A stretch of DNA of 64,000 nt from Hygrophila difformis. Taxonomy: Eukaryota; Streptophyta; Magnoliopsida; Lamiales; Acanthaceae. Below, one piece after another: positions 10,531 to 22,725 of the stretch. The DNA is taken from contig JAOANR010000004.1 of NCBI GenBank assembly GCA_030278955.1, positions 1,612,001 to 1,676,000 of the forward strand. The letters run 5' to 3'. A program made the position numbers and the translations under genes. The notes under the pieces were generated by a model. The model was not told the origin of the DNA. It did not search any database and saw only the letters and a program-made list of their open reading frames with translations. Positions within the stretch are counted from its first letter, which is position 1. Every line of letters starts with the position of its first letter.

Positions 10531-13500
10531 ATACAAATTACTGGACATTCGATACAATGATTCTGAATGTCAATACAAATACATCATAGTGGACTACATT
10601 TTGTGGGCCGATTAATAAAATTGTTTCCACCGTCTAAGTAATGAGATATTTGTGACGTCGGGCCTCGGTATGACCTCCTCTAATGGTGGGTCAACGTATT
10701 GGGGGTTCGCCTAGGGATGTTGTGCGATGTTACATGGCATGGCTAATGAATACTTGGTTTTTGGTTTGATGAGCTTTCATTTTGGTCTCTCCCTATATTC
10801 ATTACGAGCAAATGGCATGCCAATAGAGCACGGTCGGTGATATACCATTCTTATATGAGCAATTTCACTTACCGTATGGATCTTTGGGTTATCCTAGTGG
10901 GTTAGAGAGCCGAATAGCATGGCTAATGGATACGATTTAGCAATGTGTTATTTTTAAAGAAATATTCCCTGCATATGTTCAAATCATCAATACAAATTAC
11001 TGAACATTCGATACAATGATTCTGAATGTCAATACAAATACATCATAGTGGACTACATTTTGTGGGCCGATTAATAAAATTGTTTCCACCGTCTAAGTAA
11101 TGAGATATTTGTGACGTCGGGCCTCGGTATGACCTCCTCTAATGGTGGGTCAACGTATTGGGGGTTCGCCTAGGGATGTTGTGCGATGTTACATGGCATG
11201 GCTAATGAATACTTGGGTTTTGGTTTGATGAGCTTTCATTTTGGTCTCTCCCTATATTCATTACGAGCAAATGGCATGCCAATAGAGCACGGTCGGTGAT
11301 ATACCATTCTTATATGAGCAATTTCACTTACCGTATGGATCTTTGGGTTATCCTAGTGGGTTAGAGAGCCGAATAGCATGGCTAATGGAAACGATTTAGC
11401 AATGTGTTATTTTTAAAGAAATATTCCCTGCATATGTTCAAATCATCAATACAAATTACTGGACATTCGATACAATGATTCTGAATGTCAATACAAATAC
11501 GTGATAGTGGACTACATTTTGTGGGCCGATTAATAAAATTGTTTCCACCGTCTAAGTAATGAGATATTTGTGACGTCGGGCCTCGGTATGACCTCCTCTA
11601 ATGGTGGGTCAACGTATTGGGGGTTCGCCTAGGGATGTTGTGCGATGTTACATGGCATGGCTAATGAATACTTGGGTTTTGGTTTGATGAGCTTTCATTT
11701 TGGTCTCTCCCTATATTCATTACGAGCAAATGGCATGCCAATAGAGCACGGTCGGTGATATACCATTCTTATATGAGCAATTTCACTTACCGTATGGATC
11801 TTTGGGTTATCCTAGTGGGTTAGAGAGCCGAATAGCATGGCTAATGGAAACGATTTAGCAATGTGTTATTTTTAAAGAAATATTCCCTGCATATGTTCAA
11901 ATCATCAATACAAATTACTGGACATTCGATACAATGATTCTGAATGTCAATACAAATACGTGATAGTGGACTACATTTTGTGGGCCGATTAATAAAATTG
12001 TTTCCACCGTCTAAGTAATGAGATATTTGTGACGTCGGGCCTCGGTATGACCTCCTCTAATGGTGGGTCAACGTATTGGGGGTTCGCCTAGGGATGTTGT
12101 GCGATGTTACATGGCATGGCTAATGAATACTTGGGTTTTGGTTTGATGAGCTTTCATTTTGGTCTCTCCCTATATTCATTACGAGCAAATGGCATGCCAA
12201 TAGAGCACGGTCGGTGATATACCATTCTTATATGAGCAATTTCACTTACCGTATGGATCTTTGGGTTATCCTAGTGGGTTAGAGAGCCGAATAGCATGGC
12301 TAATGGATACGATTTAGCAATGTGTTATTTTTAAAGAAATATTCCCTGCATATGTTCAAATCATCAATACAAATTACTGGACATTCGATACAATGATTCT
12401 GAATGTCAATACAAATACATCATAGTGGACTACATTTTGTGGGCCGATTAATAAAATTGTTTCCACCGTCTAAGTAATGAGATATTTGTGACGTCGGGCC
12501 TCGGTATGACCTCCTCTAATGGTGGGTCAACGTATTGGGGGTTCGCCTAGGGATGTTGTGCGATGTTACATGGCATGGCTAATGAATACTTGGGTTTTGG
12601 TTTGATGAGCTTTCATTTTGGTCTCTCCCTATATTCATTACGAGCAAATGGCATGCCAATAGAGCACGGTCGGTGATATACCATTCTTATATGAGCAATT
12701 TCACTTACCGTATGGATCTTTGGGTTATCCTAGTGGGTTAGAGAGCCGAATAGCATGGCTAATGGAAACGATTTAGCAATGTGTTATTTTTAAAGAAATA
12801 TTCCCTGCATATGTTCAAATCATCAATACAAATTACTGGACATTCGATACAATGATTCTGAATGTCAATACAAATACGTGATAGTGGACTACATTTTGTG
12901 GGCCGATTAATAAAATTGTTTCCACCGTCTAAGTAATGAGATATTTGTGACGTCGGGCCTCGGTATGACCTCCTCTAATGGTGGGTCAACGTATTGGGGG
13001 TTCGCCTAGGGATGTTGTGCGATGTTACATGGCATGGCTAATGAATACTTGGGTTTTGGTTTGATGAGCTTTCATTTTGGTCTCTCCCTATATTCATTAC
13101 GAGCAAATGGCATGCCAATAGAGCACGGTCGGTGATATACCATTCTTATATGAGCAATTTCACTTACCGTATGGATCTTTGGGTTATCCTAGTGGGTTAG
13201 AGAGCCGAATAGCATGGCTAATGGATACGATTTAGCAATGTGTTATTTTTAAAGAAATATTCCCTGCATATGTTCAAATCATCAATACAAATTACTGGAC
13301 ATTCGATACAATGATTCTGAATGTCAATACAAATACATCATAGTGGACTACATTTTGTGGGCCGATTAATAAAATTGTTTCCACCGTCTAAGTAATGAGA
13401 TATTTGTGACGTCGGGCCTCGGTATGACCTCCTCTAATGGTGGGTCAACGTATTGGGGGTTCGCCTAGGGATGTTGTGCGATGTTACATGGCATGGCTAA

Positions 13501-13630
13501 TGAATACTTGGGTTTTGGTTTGATGAGCTTTCATTTTGGTCTCTCCCTATATTCATTACGAGCAAATGGCATGCCAATAGAGCACGGTCGGTGATATACC
13601 ATTCTTATATGAGCAATTTCACTTACCGTA
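10531..13630. repeat. 459-bp satellite, about 6.75 tandem copies, inside the MULE
   Basis: The word ATACAAATTACTG(G/A)ACATTC begins at 10531, 10990, 11449, 11908, 12367, 12826 and 13285, a constant 459-bp step. The seventh unit stops at 13630 (CACTTACCGTA). Copies differ at only a few positions, mainly CATCATAGTGG versus CGTGATAGTGG and GGATACGATT versus GGAAACGATT. No long ORF is present on either strand. Each unit holds TGACGTCGGGCCTCGG and, on the minus strand, a strong splice-donor-like ACGGTAAGTGAAAT. The array separates the transposase from the small ORF and the ULP gene. Confidence 0.95.
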
Positions 13631-13985
13631 TAAAAAAATTAATTATATTATTTTATGGCCAAAAATAAAAGTAACTGTTAAACAAATGCATTGATCTATG
13701 AGCAATTTTTCTCCAATTTTACAGATTAAACAGATTATTGAGAGTACAGTGTCATTTGGGCCTAAGTAATTTACCCCCTTTTGCTAGTATTGCTTCTTCT
13801 GACACTAGTAGGAGAAATTTCCTCCACACACACTTCCCTATGGCCATCCCATCATTGCTATATATCGTACTACCCTCTCTTTGTAGGTCATTCCTTACCA
13901 TTCCCCAAGAATTTTCAATCAATTGCAGGTCCTCTTGTATTCTTCCTCCATAAGCTTTCTCCCAAAAATTCCACACTCAAGCTCA

Positions 13986-14360
13986 ATGGCTGCTCGGACC
14001 CGTGACGGAGGAATGGTGCAGCAACAACTGGCGGCCTTCACCGCCAGTAACCTCCGGCGACTGGAACGCGTGGAGCGGCGCAATCGCCGGCTCCGTTCGG
14101 AAATGGAGGAGGCGCGTACGAGGGACGCCTTGCGTGACCGCGAGCTCGAGCTTGCTCGCAAGGAGAGGAAGGCGATGAAGAGGCAGATCGCCGCCCTGGA
14201 GGCTGCCGCCGGCGAGTCGCGTGGGTCGGTCCTGGCTTTGATGGTCCCGGTTTCAATCCTTGGTACTATTGTGTTTATGGGGGAAAAGGGAAAAGCTGTG
14301 AGCAACAATGCCCTCAACCTCATCCTGTTCTGGGTCCGTAAATCCCTCCGTTTGGGATGA
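13986..14360 (+). CDS. Small coiled-coil protein with hydrophobic segment, inside the MULE
   Basis: This encodes 124 aa and I do not recognise it. Residues about 8-80 are strongly charged and helical (NLRRLERVERRNRRLRSEME, then RDRELELARKERKAMKRQIA), suggesting a coiled coil. A hydrophobic stretch (SVLALMVPVSILGTIVFMG) follows and may be a membrane anchor. The tail is NALNLILFWVRKSLRLG. The reading frame is distinctly GC-rich compared with flanking DNA. A TATATAT string near 13860 and the CT-rich leader before the ATG look like a plant promoter and 5' leader. It could be an accessory gene of the element or a captured host gene fragment. It has no visible intron. Confidence 0.55.
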   Translation: MAARTRDGGMVQQQLAAFTASNLRRLERVERRNRRLRSEMEEARTRDALRDRELELARKERKAMKRQIAALEAAAGESRGSVLALMVPVSILGTIVFMGEKGKAVSNNALNLILFWVRKSLRLG

Positions 14361-15164
14361 TTCTTCATCTCAATGGTTGTAGTGCACAAGTCCTCCCCCA
14401 TTTTGTCATTATTGGGTTGTTTAGGGTTGCCTGATTGTGTTTATGATTTTAAATCGTGTTATGGTTTTAAATGTGCTTAGATATGGGTTGTATAGTAAAA
14501 CCCCCTTTTGTGGTAACCCCCTTTTGTGATGGAACCATTTCCAAACTATGAAAACCCTTAGTAGAATCTTGTGGTGGTGTGGGATGGATTGTGTAATGGT
14601 TTATCTGTAGTGTAAGGCTAACCATATGTAAAATCTATATTTCAGTAAATTGTGTTCACTACTATAAGCTTGTTTTGTTTCCAATCTGTTGAATACAAAT
14701 TCTGAATCATTTAAGAATGCTCTTTTGTGTAAGGCATGTTTATGGGGTTTAATTGCACTAAATGAGGGGGCACAATAAAATGAGGGCTTAATGGTGCATG
14801 AACAGGCATGCCTTCCTTTGAAATGCGGGGTTGCATGGATGCTGCATATCCACACCCATGTGGGGATATTTAGGACATTACACAGTTTATGGGTACCACT
14901 GTATTAACCTTGCAAGTCGTGTTTCCCACTTTCAATACAAGTTGGCAAATGGCTTGGCTGTGTGTGCTCTAATACAGTCTATGCAATTCACCACTACCCA
15001 ATCAAATTTCGATACAAATGACGTGTGATAAGAGTCCAATAACGGTTGGAATTAATAATAATAACATTACAACACAATCAATAATGTCTAAATAGCAAGA
15101 CAGCAAATGGTATGTGCCACCAACATGCACTAATCGAGTCTGGTGGAGTACCATCCCTCCCCAA
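14361..15164. other. Spacer between small ORF and ULP gene
   Basis: No convincing ORF is present. This is where the rightward small gene and the leftward ULP gene converge. Short open frames here lack family features. Confidence 0.6.
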
Positions 15165-18100
15165 TTAATTGATGACTTTCATTATGCTCTTAGAATCGTT
15201 AAGAATAGTGAAAGCAATACGAGCACGATACATCTTTATGTCGACACTGTTTTCATATGCCCAGAAATCTTTGCTGTCGTGCAAATATGCCTCACTCCAC
15301 AGACACACGAATGCACCGCAATCGAGTCCATCGGGCTGCTGTTGCCTGCACGTCGGGACCGAATGCTCCTTATCATCGAAGTCCATTTTATTCCTCTTCA
15401 GCCACCCGAGGAGGAATGATGCCTGTCACCATAAAAATACTTCCATCATTCTCGAAACAGCACCATACTTCCCACTACAAATACTGGATAATGCTGCTAA
15501 ATACTTACAACATCGGAGTTTCCCGTTTTGGCACGCCTCCCTCCCATCGAGTTACGCGAAAAAAGACGTTTCAATTTGAAATCGATTATGAGCATACGCC
15601 AATGGAAGCCACCATCGTGGACGGGCACTACACAATATCGAACATCCTTCCGACCATACTCGATCATTGTTGTAAGCTCGAGTCTATTGTCACCAGACAT
15701 CTTTGCCAAAAAAGCATTGTACTCTTCCAACTTCACTGCGTGATTCTTGTACTTATCCAACCGCTGAACGATAGATGTCTACGAAATAACAAAATTTAGA
15801 CAAATTGTGACACCAATATCAGTAGTCATACAGTCTTATAAAATTTCACTTACCGTTGTAAACGTACTTAGGAAGCCCATCCGGACTTTGAGATTCTGTG
15901 AGGCAATGTATTCATCCGATGTAATTACCGCCAAGAATGCATTCACGATCTCCGAACTAAGTGCTTTGTTAAATAAAAGATCAATCATCGTGGAAACTCG
16001 CACTGAATGTATGCCGCTCGACCAAATTGTGTCCCTTGTTGAGGTGCCATTAACAATTAAGACTACCTCATTTGTCAGTCAAAATACAAACGCAATAATT
16101 AAATCACTTACCGTACGTAGCCATGATCCAGGTACTCATCAATGAAGTCCCTCTCGTCAACAAGCATTTGCTCACGACCACACCAATCTCTTCTTCCCTG
16201 CACCTTGGCCGCTGCCTTCATTTCAGCGTTTGGATTCTCCCCCCTCTCGCCCGGACGAATCGAACTAAGCTCAATCTAATATTTATCAGCAATTAAATGA
16301 TAAATACGAATTCAACTCCATAAACACATAAGTAATTGTTATGAGCAAAACACTAGGTCAGACTCACTCACCGGTTTCGCCTCATTAGTGGTCACAGGCT
16401 TCGCCCGTCTTTTCCTCGGGCCTGGTGGAGTGATATAAAATGAGGGCTTTCGTTTCGGCCTCCTATCGTCCCTTTCCTGAACGCCCCTTACAATTGATGA
16501 CTTAACTTTCCCTGTATTCAAGCACTGGTTCACCCCACTAACACCTTCATTTTTTCCGGAGCTGCTGCTGGCACCCTCCCCCACATCATTGCAGTCCTCA
16601 TTCCCTATAGCCAAATCTCCCGCTTGTGAAGCATCCACATTTCCATTTCCTGAACCACTGCTGCCACCACTTAGCGTTGTATCAATATGTTCATCTGCAC
16701 CGCCCGAGTCCTTCAGCTCAACCTTCTCCGACTCTACCTCATTGTTAACCTCTTCGTGCCCCTTCCCAGCTCCAGCAATCTCAACTGCATTCACAAGATG
16801 ACCGATTGCACCCATTTCAGCATCCACATATTCCATTTTCCTACTAGCTCGATCCTCGCTTCGTTTAGTCCTCAACTCATCTTCAACTTTCATGCAAAAT
16901 CCATAAACAAAAATTCCAAACTTAATTCAGAAACCAGTACCATACCAGAATTTAATACATCACACCCAAATGACAATACAAAGCATACCAAAATTTAATA
17001 CACCAAACACAATTTACATTACAAATCATCCAAATTCTAATACATCAAACCAACATTACAATACAAAATAGACATTTTATAATACATATGATGGCATACG
17101 TAATACATCCTGAACATACCTTCGCCGATCTCTTCCTCCTCGACGCCGTCTCCATTTGCCATGGTGGATCCAATTTCGGTCCCTACATTAACATCGTACA
17201 GCTCTAACCCTTCTTCCATCACACCGGTACTCTCCATTTCCGGCAGCTCCCTCACAGCGTTTGCATTGTCCATGGCTTTCTCTACCAAAACCGTCGGCTG
17301 CCCACGCTTCTCCTTTACCCCTTTCTCGTCCACAACCCGAACACCTCTTTTTGTATCAATCTGTTGGTTTTGGCAATTCCTAACAATCTGTACCACATCA
17401 GACAATACCAAGGCTTGCTCATTCTCTAATGCATCAATAGGCAATTGACAATTCAATACAAAATCATTACATTTCAATGCAAACACGTACCTCTCTCACT
17501 GGCACAATAAACCTGAACTCATCCTCCAAAGGTAAGAAGTTTACCACATCCTTCAACTTAATATTCTTCAGCTGCTTCATACACTCGTCCACTTTCGGGT
17601 GACTGGTACGCCACCGTGCGAATCGCGGAACACTTAGCCTGCCGATTGGTTTTCCCAGATGGGGCACACGCTCAAACAACCACGACTGCTCAAGATTAAC
17701 AAATATTACACAATTTAGTAACATATCACAAATCAACTAAAACAAGTGCAACAACATAATACACTAATTTACAACTAAAACTTACTAACCATCATCCCAA
17801 ACATGCATCCGTCTGCATAGCGCTTTCCCTTTACACACTTCCTGAGAGACTCCAGCAAAAACGAGTGGACTGCCTCACCCCAAGCGTACTCTCCTATTTT
17901 CTCCAAGTCATCCACATAGTGAACCACAAATGCTGGCAAGTACTGGGGGGCAGTGGGAAACAATACGGTATTGAACAAAAATATAATGTATAACCTTGCA
18001 AAATTTGAGGGGTCTTTCAAGTCCGGATTCGTTTCCTTTGGATCACACATAGCCTTCATAATGGCCAGTATGTTGTCCCTTTTAACGTTCACAATATTCC

Positions 18101-18626
18101 CCTTAAAGAATCTTTCCACAGTGCTGCTCTCCAGTTCCAGCTTCGGGTGCACATAGTCGCCTTCGTACTGTAGTGCCATCACGCATGAGAATTCGGAAGC
18201 TAAAAAATCCAGACAAATGTCCTGCCCCAATCTAAACGACCCCTCATCTACATCATAACACCTCACAACCGCCTCTAGCCACGACACACTACTATAGCCT
18301 TTCGGACATTTCAAAAAATGGCTAAACGGTGTCCTCAATACAGCCTCCTTCTGCTCCTGATTCATATTCTCATTCAATTCATCCATTATGCTCCTAAAAA
18401 ATTGGGCAGAGCATCGGGTGATCATTCCGGTATCAACGACCTCCTTACGCTTCCTCGGCTTGCTCTCCCGGTCCCTATCAGCTCCACTCGTACCTATAAT
18501 GATTTTCCTTGCACAACTTTTACCCTTGTCCCGTTGCACCTCGCTACTGCCTTCACTACTTTTTCCCTTCTCCAACTTCTTCCCCATCTGCTTGCCACCT
18601 TTCTTTCCCCCTCCCTTAGGTGCCAT
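15165..18626 (-). CDS. Ulp1/SENP-like C48 cysteine protease carried by the MULE, 8 exons
   Basis: The proposed minus-strand exons are 18626-17790, 17685-17491, 17423-17120, 16886-16372, 16275-16112, 16034-15854, 15778-15509 and 15422-15165. All have GT-AG borders, stay in phase and give 907 aa. The N-terminus is Lys-rich (KGGGKKGGKQMGKKLEKGKS), followed by a DUF1985/plant-mobile-like region (exons 1-2, for example LPAFVVHYVDDLEKIGEYAW). The middle is acidic and low in complexity. The C-terminal protease has SSEIVNAFLAV, the catalytic His in GGFHWRMLIIDFK, Gln in TCRQQQPDGL and Cys in DCGAFVCLW. The expected catalytic Asp (DSL/DSM motif 17 residues after His) reads Asn here (SRNSMG). ULP proteases cleave SUMO conjugates; what element-borne versions do is not established. 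The start of exon 3 is the least certain boundary. Confidence 0.85.
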
Positions 18627-19524
18627 TTCTCTCTAATCAATGAAAAGCCATCCGCCTATTCAAAGTTAACGGATCTCATTACCATACGAACATACAAACC
18701 TTCACATTCTGTCCTAGAAACATATACAACAAAAACAAACTAGGGAAAGCATTACTAGCTATAACCAATTACCAATTGAACATTCAAACAACACAACATT
18801 TATCATTCTAAATCCCAAACAGCTTTCACAACATTCAAATGGCATCGATCACCAAATTATCCCACAAACTGCTCCTCATCCCACCTCCCCAATAATGCCT
18901 CGCCTCCTCTCACAATCACGGTCACCCACGCGTCGCTAATTCTAACCGAAAACCTCCACCCCCACCCCGTCCTAATCCTTCCGCCTTGCCCTAACTTCCA
19001 ACCCTAACTCCTCCCTATCCGCCGTACCCGCTGTCTCCCGTTCCACCCATCATCTAAATGCCTAATCAAATTCAAATCCCGCACTCCCAAGTTAATTCCG
19101 TGGTACGCCCCTCCCAACCACCGTCCCTCGCAAGCCCTTGCCCCCCACCGAAACACACATCGTCCAACGGAAAGAAACGCAAAATACGGAAATTTAGTGA
19201 CAAAAAGCTTACTTACCTCGCTCTGGCACTCCGTATCCCAACTTCGCACTCCGCTTGCTCCTTCTCCGGTCGCCGTTGAGCGGTCCACGCCGTTGAATCA
19301 CAAACTCAAGTTTTCCGACACTTAATGGTTAATGTAGGAGATTGGACTATTGAGAGAACGGTGGGAATTCAAAACGTAATGGGGGATTTTCTCATTTTTA
19401 AATTATTATCATTTTTCCATTTTCTTTAAAATCCTATTTGGGGGGTTTTTTCTGTATACATGGAGCTGGGGGGGGTTACGGAGGAATTATGTTTGGATGG
19501 GGGGGGTTTTTCTCGAGTTTCCTG
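18627..19524 (-). promoter_or_regulatory. 5' region of the ULP gene and right arm of the MULE
   Basis: This is pyrimidine-rich on the plus strand and partly GC-rich. An open frame at 19288-19004 (-) exists but has no recognisable domain and may be leader sequence. Near the terminus there are runs of G (19440-19447, 19468-19475, 19500-19506). The promoter of the protease gene should lie here; no clear TATA box was picked out. Confidence 0.45.
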
Positions 19525-19565
19525 TTCTTTATATTACATGGTGCGCCACCACCACCATCATCATC

Positions 19566-19570
<5 letters not shown>

Positions 19571-19649
<79 letters not shown>
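19571..19649. repeat. (TAA)n microsatellite
   Basis: About 26 consecutive TAA units are followed by GATGATGATGAT. It sits immediately outside the right end of the 12.5-kb MULE. Confidence 0.97.
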
Positions 19650-19651
<2 letters not shown>

Positions 19652-19838
19652 TGATGATGATTATCATATTTTATACTTATATACTCTTAAATTTATCAAA
19701 TTTTCAACTCAATTATACTTAGATATTTAATATACAAAATTAGGAAATAAATTATATTACCTCCAACATAATGGAATATTCTGTTAAATATTATGAGAGC
19801 TTTGAAATTATCCAAAGCATCAAAGGATCAACTGAGTT

Positions 19839-19992
19839 TTTTTTTTTCTGATACCGGGTATCCCATGCCACATTGGACCCAAAACTAATCCCTCAATGAT
19901 CTGGTGGGCATTGAAGGGTTTCCTCTCCCAAAGCAGAATTCTGCATACACAAAGGCTCGAACCCGAGACATTTACTTAAGTTGTCAGAGCCC
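19839..19992 (-). mobile_element. SINE (second family) with 16-bp target duplications
   Basis: AAGGATCAACTGAGTT is present at 19823-19838 and 19993-20008, a perfect 16-bp duplication. Between them, the minus strand reads a tRNA-like head with box B (GTCTCGGGTTCGAGCC) and ends in a run of A (T on the plus strand). It differs from the ATAATTTGTG family at 5.7 kb. Confidence 0.85.
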
Positions 19993-20008
19993 AAGGATCA
20001 ACTGAGTT

Positions 20009-20919
20009 AGAAGGTCATTGGAATTTTCTTTATCTTTTAAGAAAAATTAATTGAGGAAAGGGGTTAGGGATGAATTAGAATTAAATTATTCAAATGAAAT
20101 CCAAATCTAATCTATCATTCCATCCCTTTAGAAAAGTCATAAGTAAAATTAAATTTCAAAAAGCCTGAATAAATAAATAAACATAAATAAAAGGTAGAAA
20201 TGGGCAAATGGAACAGTAAACCACTAAAACCTTGAGTCAGAGTCTCACATGTAAGCTGAGTGGGCCCCACGTCCTGAAAGCCGTTTGTTCTTCAAATACC
20301 CAATGGAATGCCCACAAACTGCCTCTGTCCGTTATTCCTGTTCTCCATTTTTCTGCTACTTCTTCCAATCTTCGCTCGACGATTTCCATTTCTTTTTCCC
20401 CAATCTTGTTTCAGATCGACTGCTGTATTCGTTATGCATAATCTCCTCGATTTTCCATACGGATTTGCTTAATCTGCGAGGAACTCAGGTTTGTCAATCG
20501 TTGATTTTTCTTCTGTTATGTTTTTTGCTTGCTCGTAGAATAAAAAATTGGTTGAATTGTTTGCATCTTCTTTGTTTGAGAGGGTTTTGAAGGGTGAGCT
20601 AGGTTATCTGAGCTCGTGAAGGCAGTTGTGTGAAAGTAAAGAGGTGGGAATATGATTAGGAAGCATGATTTCGGCAGATTTTGAAATTTATATAAGTTGA
20701 GGGGGAAAGTTCCGATTGAAGTTCTGACAACGATTTTTGTTTTTCCAATCAATAGAGCTTCAATTTTTGGTTTGCTGATTATATCAGTTTTATTGTTGAT
20801 GGAAGTCGTATTAGATCTGTTCCCAGTTACGTGAAATATATTCTGAAAATGAGTTTACTTTCTGCTAATAGTGAGCTATTTCATGTTCTCTCTCTCAAAA
20901 CTATTTATAGAATTTACGC
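20009..20919 (+). promoter_or_regulatory. Promoter and 5' leader of the IQD gene
   Basis: The pyrimidine-rich leader around 20320-20490 ends at AGGAACTCAG|GTTTGTCAAT, a plausible donor for a leader intron running to just before the start codon. No strong TATA box was singled out. Confidence 0.4.
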
Positions 20920-22725
20920 ATGGGGAGAAAAGGGGGCTTTTTTACTGCACTGAAAAAAATAGTCAGCTGCGGATCAAATCAGGGAAGAAAAAAGGTACTG
21001 GATAATTTAATTTCTAGCTTGCGAAATACCCTTTGTGGTTGATTCGTTTTTGGGTTTAATAAAGAAGATTGAATTCGTGTTTTCGATGTTCAGAGGACCC
21101 ATAGCCCGGAAAATTGGTTGGAGCATCTAGATTTTGTTGCAGAGAGTTCTGCTGTAGCTCCACCTGCAGCCCCTGCGCCGCCCGTGGAGGAGGCAAAACT
21201 TACAGAAGATGAAGATGAGAGTAGTAGGCATGCCTATTCTGTTGCTATTGCGTCTGCTGTGGCTGCTGAAGCGGCGGTTGCTGCTGCTCAGGCAGCTGCA
21301 GAGGTTGTCCGGCTCACATCATCATCAGCTCAATACACGGGTAGAACGAAGGAAGAGTTGGCTGCAATCAAGATTCAGACAGCTTTCCGGGGATACATGG
21401 TATCTACTGTAACTCTCCATAGATCTGTTACAACTTTTGCAACCTTACCATCTCAAATCGTTGACTGTTGTTGCTTCACATAATTTTTCCAGGCAAGGCG
21501 AGCTTTGAGAGCTTTAAAAGGCCTTGTGAGGCTAAAATCACTGGTCGGAGGGCAATCCGTGAAACGCCAATCAGCTGCCACTTTAAAGTGTATGCAGACA
21601 TTGTCTCGTGTGCAGTTTGAGATTCGCTCTAGGAGACTCAGATCGACGGATGAGAATATGTCTCTTCAGCGACAAATCCAGTTGAAACATGAAAAGGAGC
21701 TTGAGAAGCAGAAAGTCTCTGTAAGTACTAACTTTCCTTATTTTGCCATTCTTTTCTTCTTCAATTGCAAACAAGAAGGCACAAGCAAATCTTGCCGTCC
21801 TCTCTTGTGCCTTCTCTTTCCTGTTTCATATACAAAATCCTACATTTATTGAGTTTTTAGCTGTTGGCTGAGCAAGAGATTTGTGAAAACCAGATTGGAG
21901 AAAATTGGGATGACAGCACCAAGTCAAAAGAGCAGGTTGAAGCAAATATTCAAAGCAAACAAGAAGCTGCTGTGAGAAGGGAAAGGGCGTTGGCTTATGC
22001 ATATTTGCATCAGGTGATTATATTGATGTGTTAATTTTCTTGTCAATTCTTTCTTTGCATTTGTCCCATTAATGTCTGAATATGACACAACTTCAAACTG
22101 TCCGCACCAGCAACCAAGACGAAACTCAACAATCACCCCAAAGCAAACCTTCATGGATCCAACCAATCCTCGTTGGGGCTGGAGTTGGTTAGAGCGATGG
22201 ATGGCCAACCCCACACGCCCATTTGACACCGCCACCACCGACAAAGAACAAGCGAGTGATCGTGCCTCTGTGATCAGCTCCAGTTCCATCACCAAACCCC
22301 GCCCTGCCTCTCGCCAATCCCCGTCAACTCCCAACTCAAAACTTTCAGGCCGGCGGAGGCTGGCCAGTCCTCGAGGCTCCACAAATGGCAGAGACGATGA
22401 CTCTAGGAGCATCAACAGCATCCAGTCAGAGCGGTGGCGCAGGCACAGCATTGCAGGCTCATCAGCGAGAGACGACAACGAGAGTCTTGCGAGCTGCCCT
22501 GCAGGCAGTGGGCGACGGTACATGGCGTCCACAGTGTCCACCAGGGCGAAGTCGCGGCCACCAAGCCCTCTGGGCCGGAGCACGCCCGATAAGGCATCAT
22601 CCCCTGCGGGTAGCGCGGTGAAGAAACGTCTATCGTTCTCCATGTCCCCCGATCGTGATCGTCGGAGGAGACACTCGGGTCCACCAAAGATCGACGCAAG
22701 TCCTCTAGAAGACAGTAACAGGTAA
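20920..22725 (+). CDS. IQD family calmodulin-binding scaffold protein, 5 exons
   Basis: The proposed exons are 20920-20994, 21094-21399, 21493-21720, 21861-22013 and 22111-22725. All introns are phase 0 with GT-AG ends, giving 458 aa. The N-terminus ([17 protein letters not shown]) is typical. An Ala-rich helix ([20 protein letters not shown]) precedes the IQ motif region [21 protein letters not shown], split by the exon 2/3 junction as usual in IQD genes. SQ-rich and basic repeats follow. [14 protein letters not shown] and a Ser/Arg-rich tail ([15 protein letters not shown]) complete the family layout. IQD proteins bind calmodulin through the IQ region and associate with microtubules, plasma membrane or nucleus. 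I do not assign a subfamily number. It appears to be an intact host gene. Confidence 0.92.

Larger units (their letters stand above)
7010..19524. mobile_element. 12.5-kb autonomous Mutator-like element carrying a Ulp1-like protease (Kaonashi-type)
   Basis: TTCTTTATA is present at 7001-7009 and again at 19525-19533, a perfect 9-bp direct repeat, the duplication length typical of Mutator elements. The adjacent ends are weakly inverted: ACACGAAATATACCCC (7018-7033) against ACTCGAGAAAAACCCC on the other strand (19518-19503), 12 of 16 identical. Further inward, AAAGAAAATG occurs in both arms in inverted orientation. Contents from left to right are a MURA-type transposase (+), a 459-bp satellite, a small coiled-coil ORF (+) and a Ulp1-like protease (-). 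MULEs pairing a transposase with a ULP gene, some with poor inverted repeats, are known in plants as Kaonashi. The 9-bp match is AT-rich and could occur by chance, but it abuts both ends that gene content predicts. Confidence 0.8.

Noticed and set aside
10531..13630. CRISPR-like array
   Set aside because: The unit is 459 bp of continuous repeat with no spacers, in a plant transposon.
19438..19730. Poly-Ile, poly-Asn and similar frames
   Set aside because: Products of the (TAA)n microsatellite in different frames.
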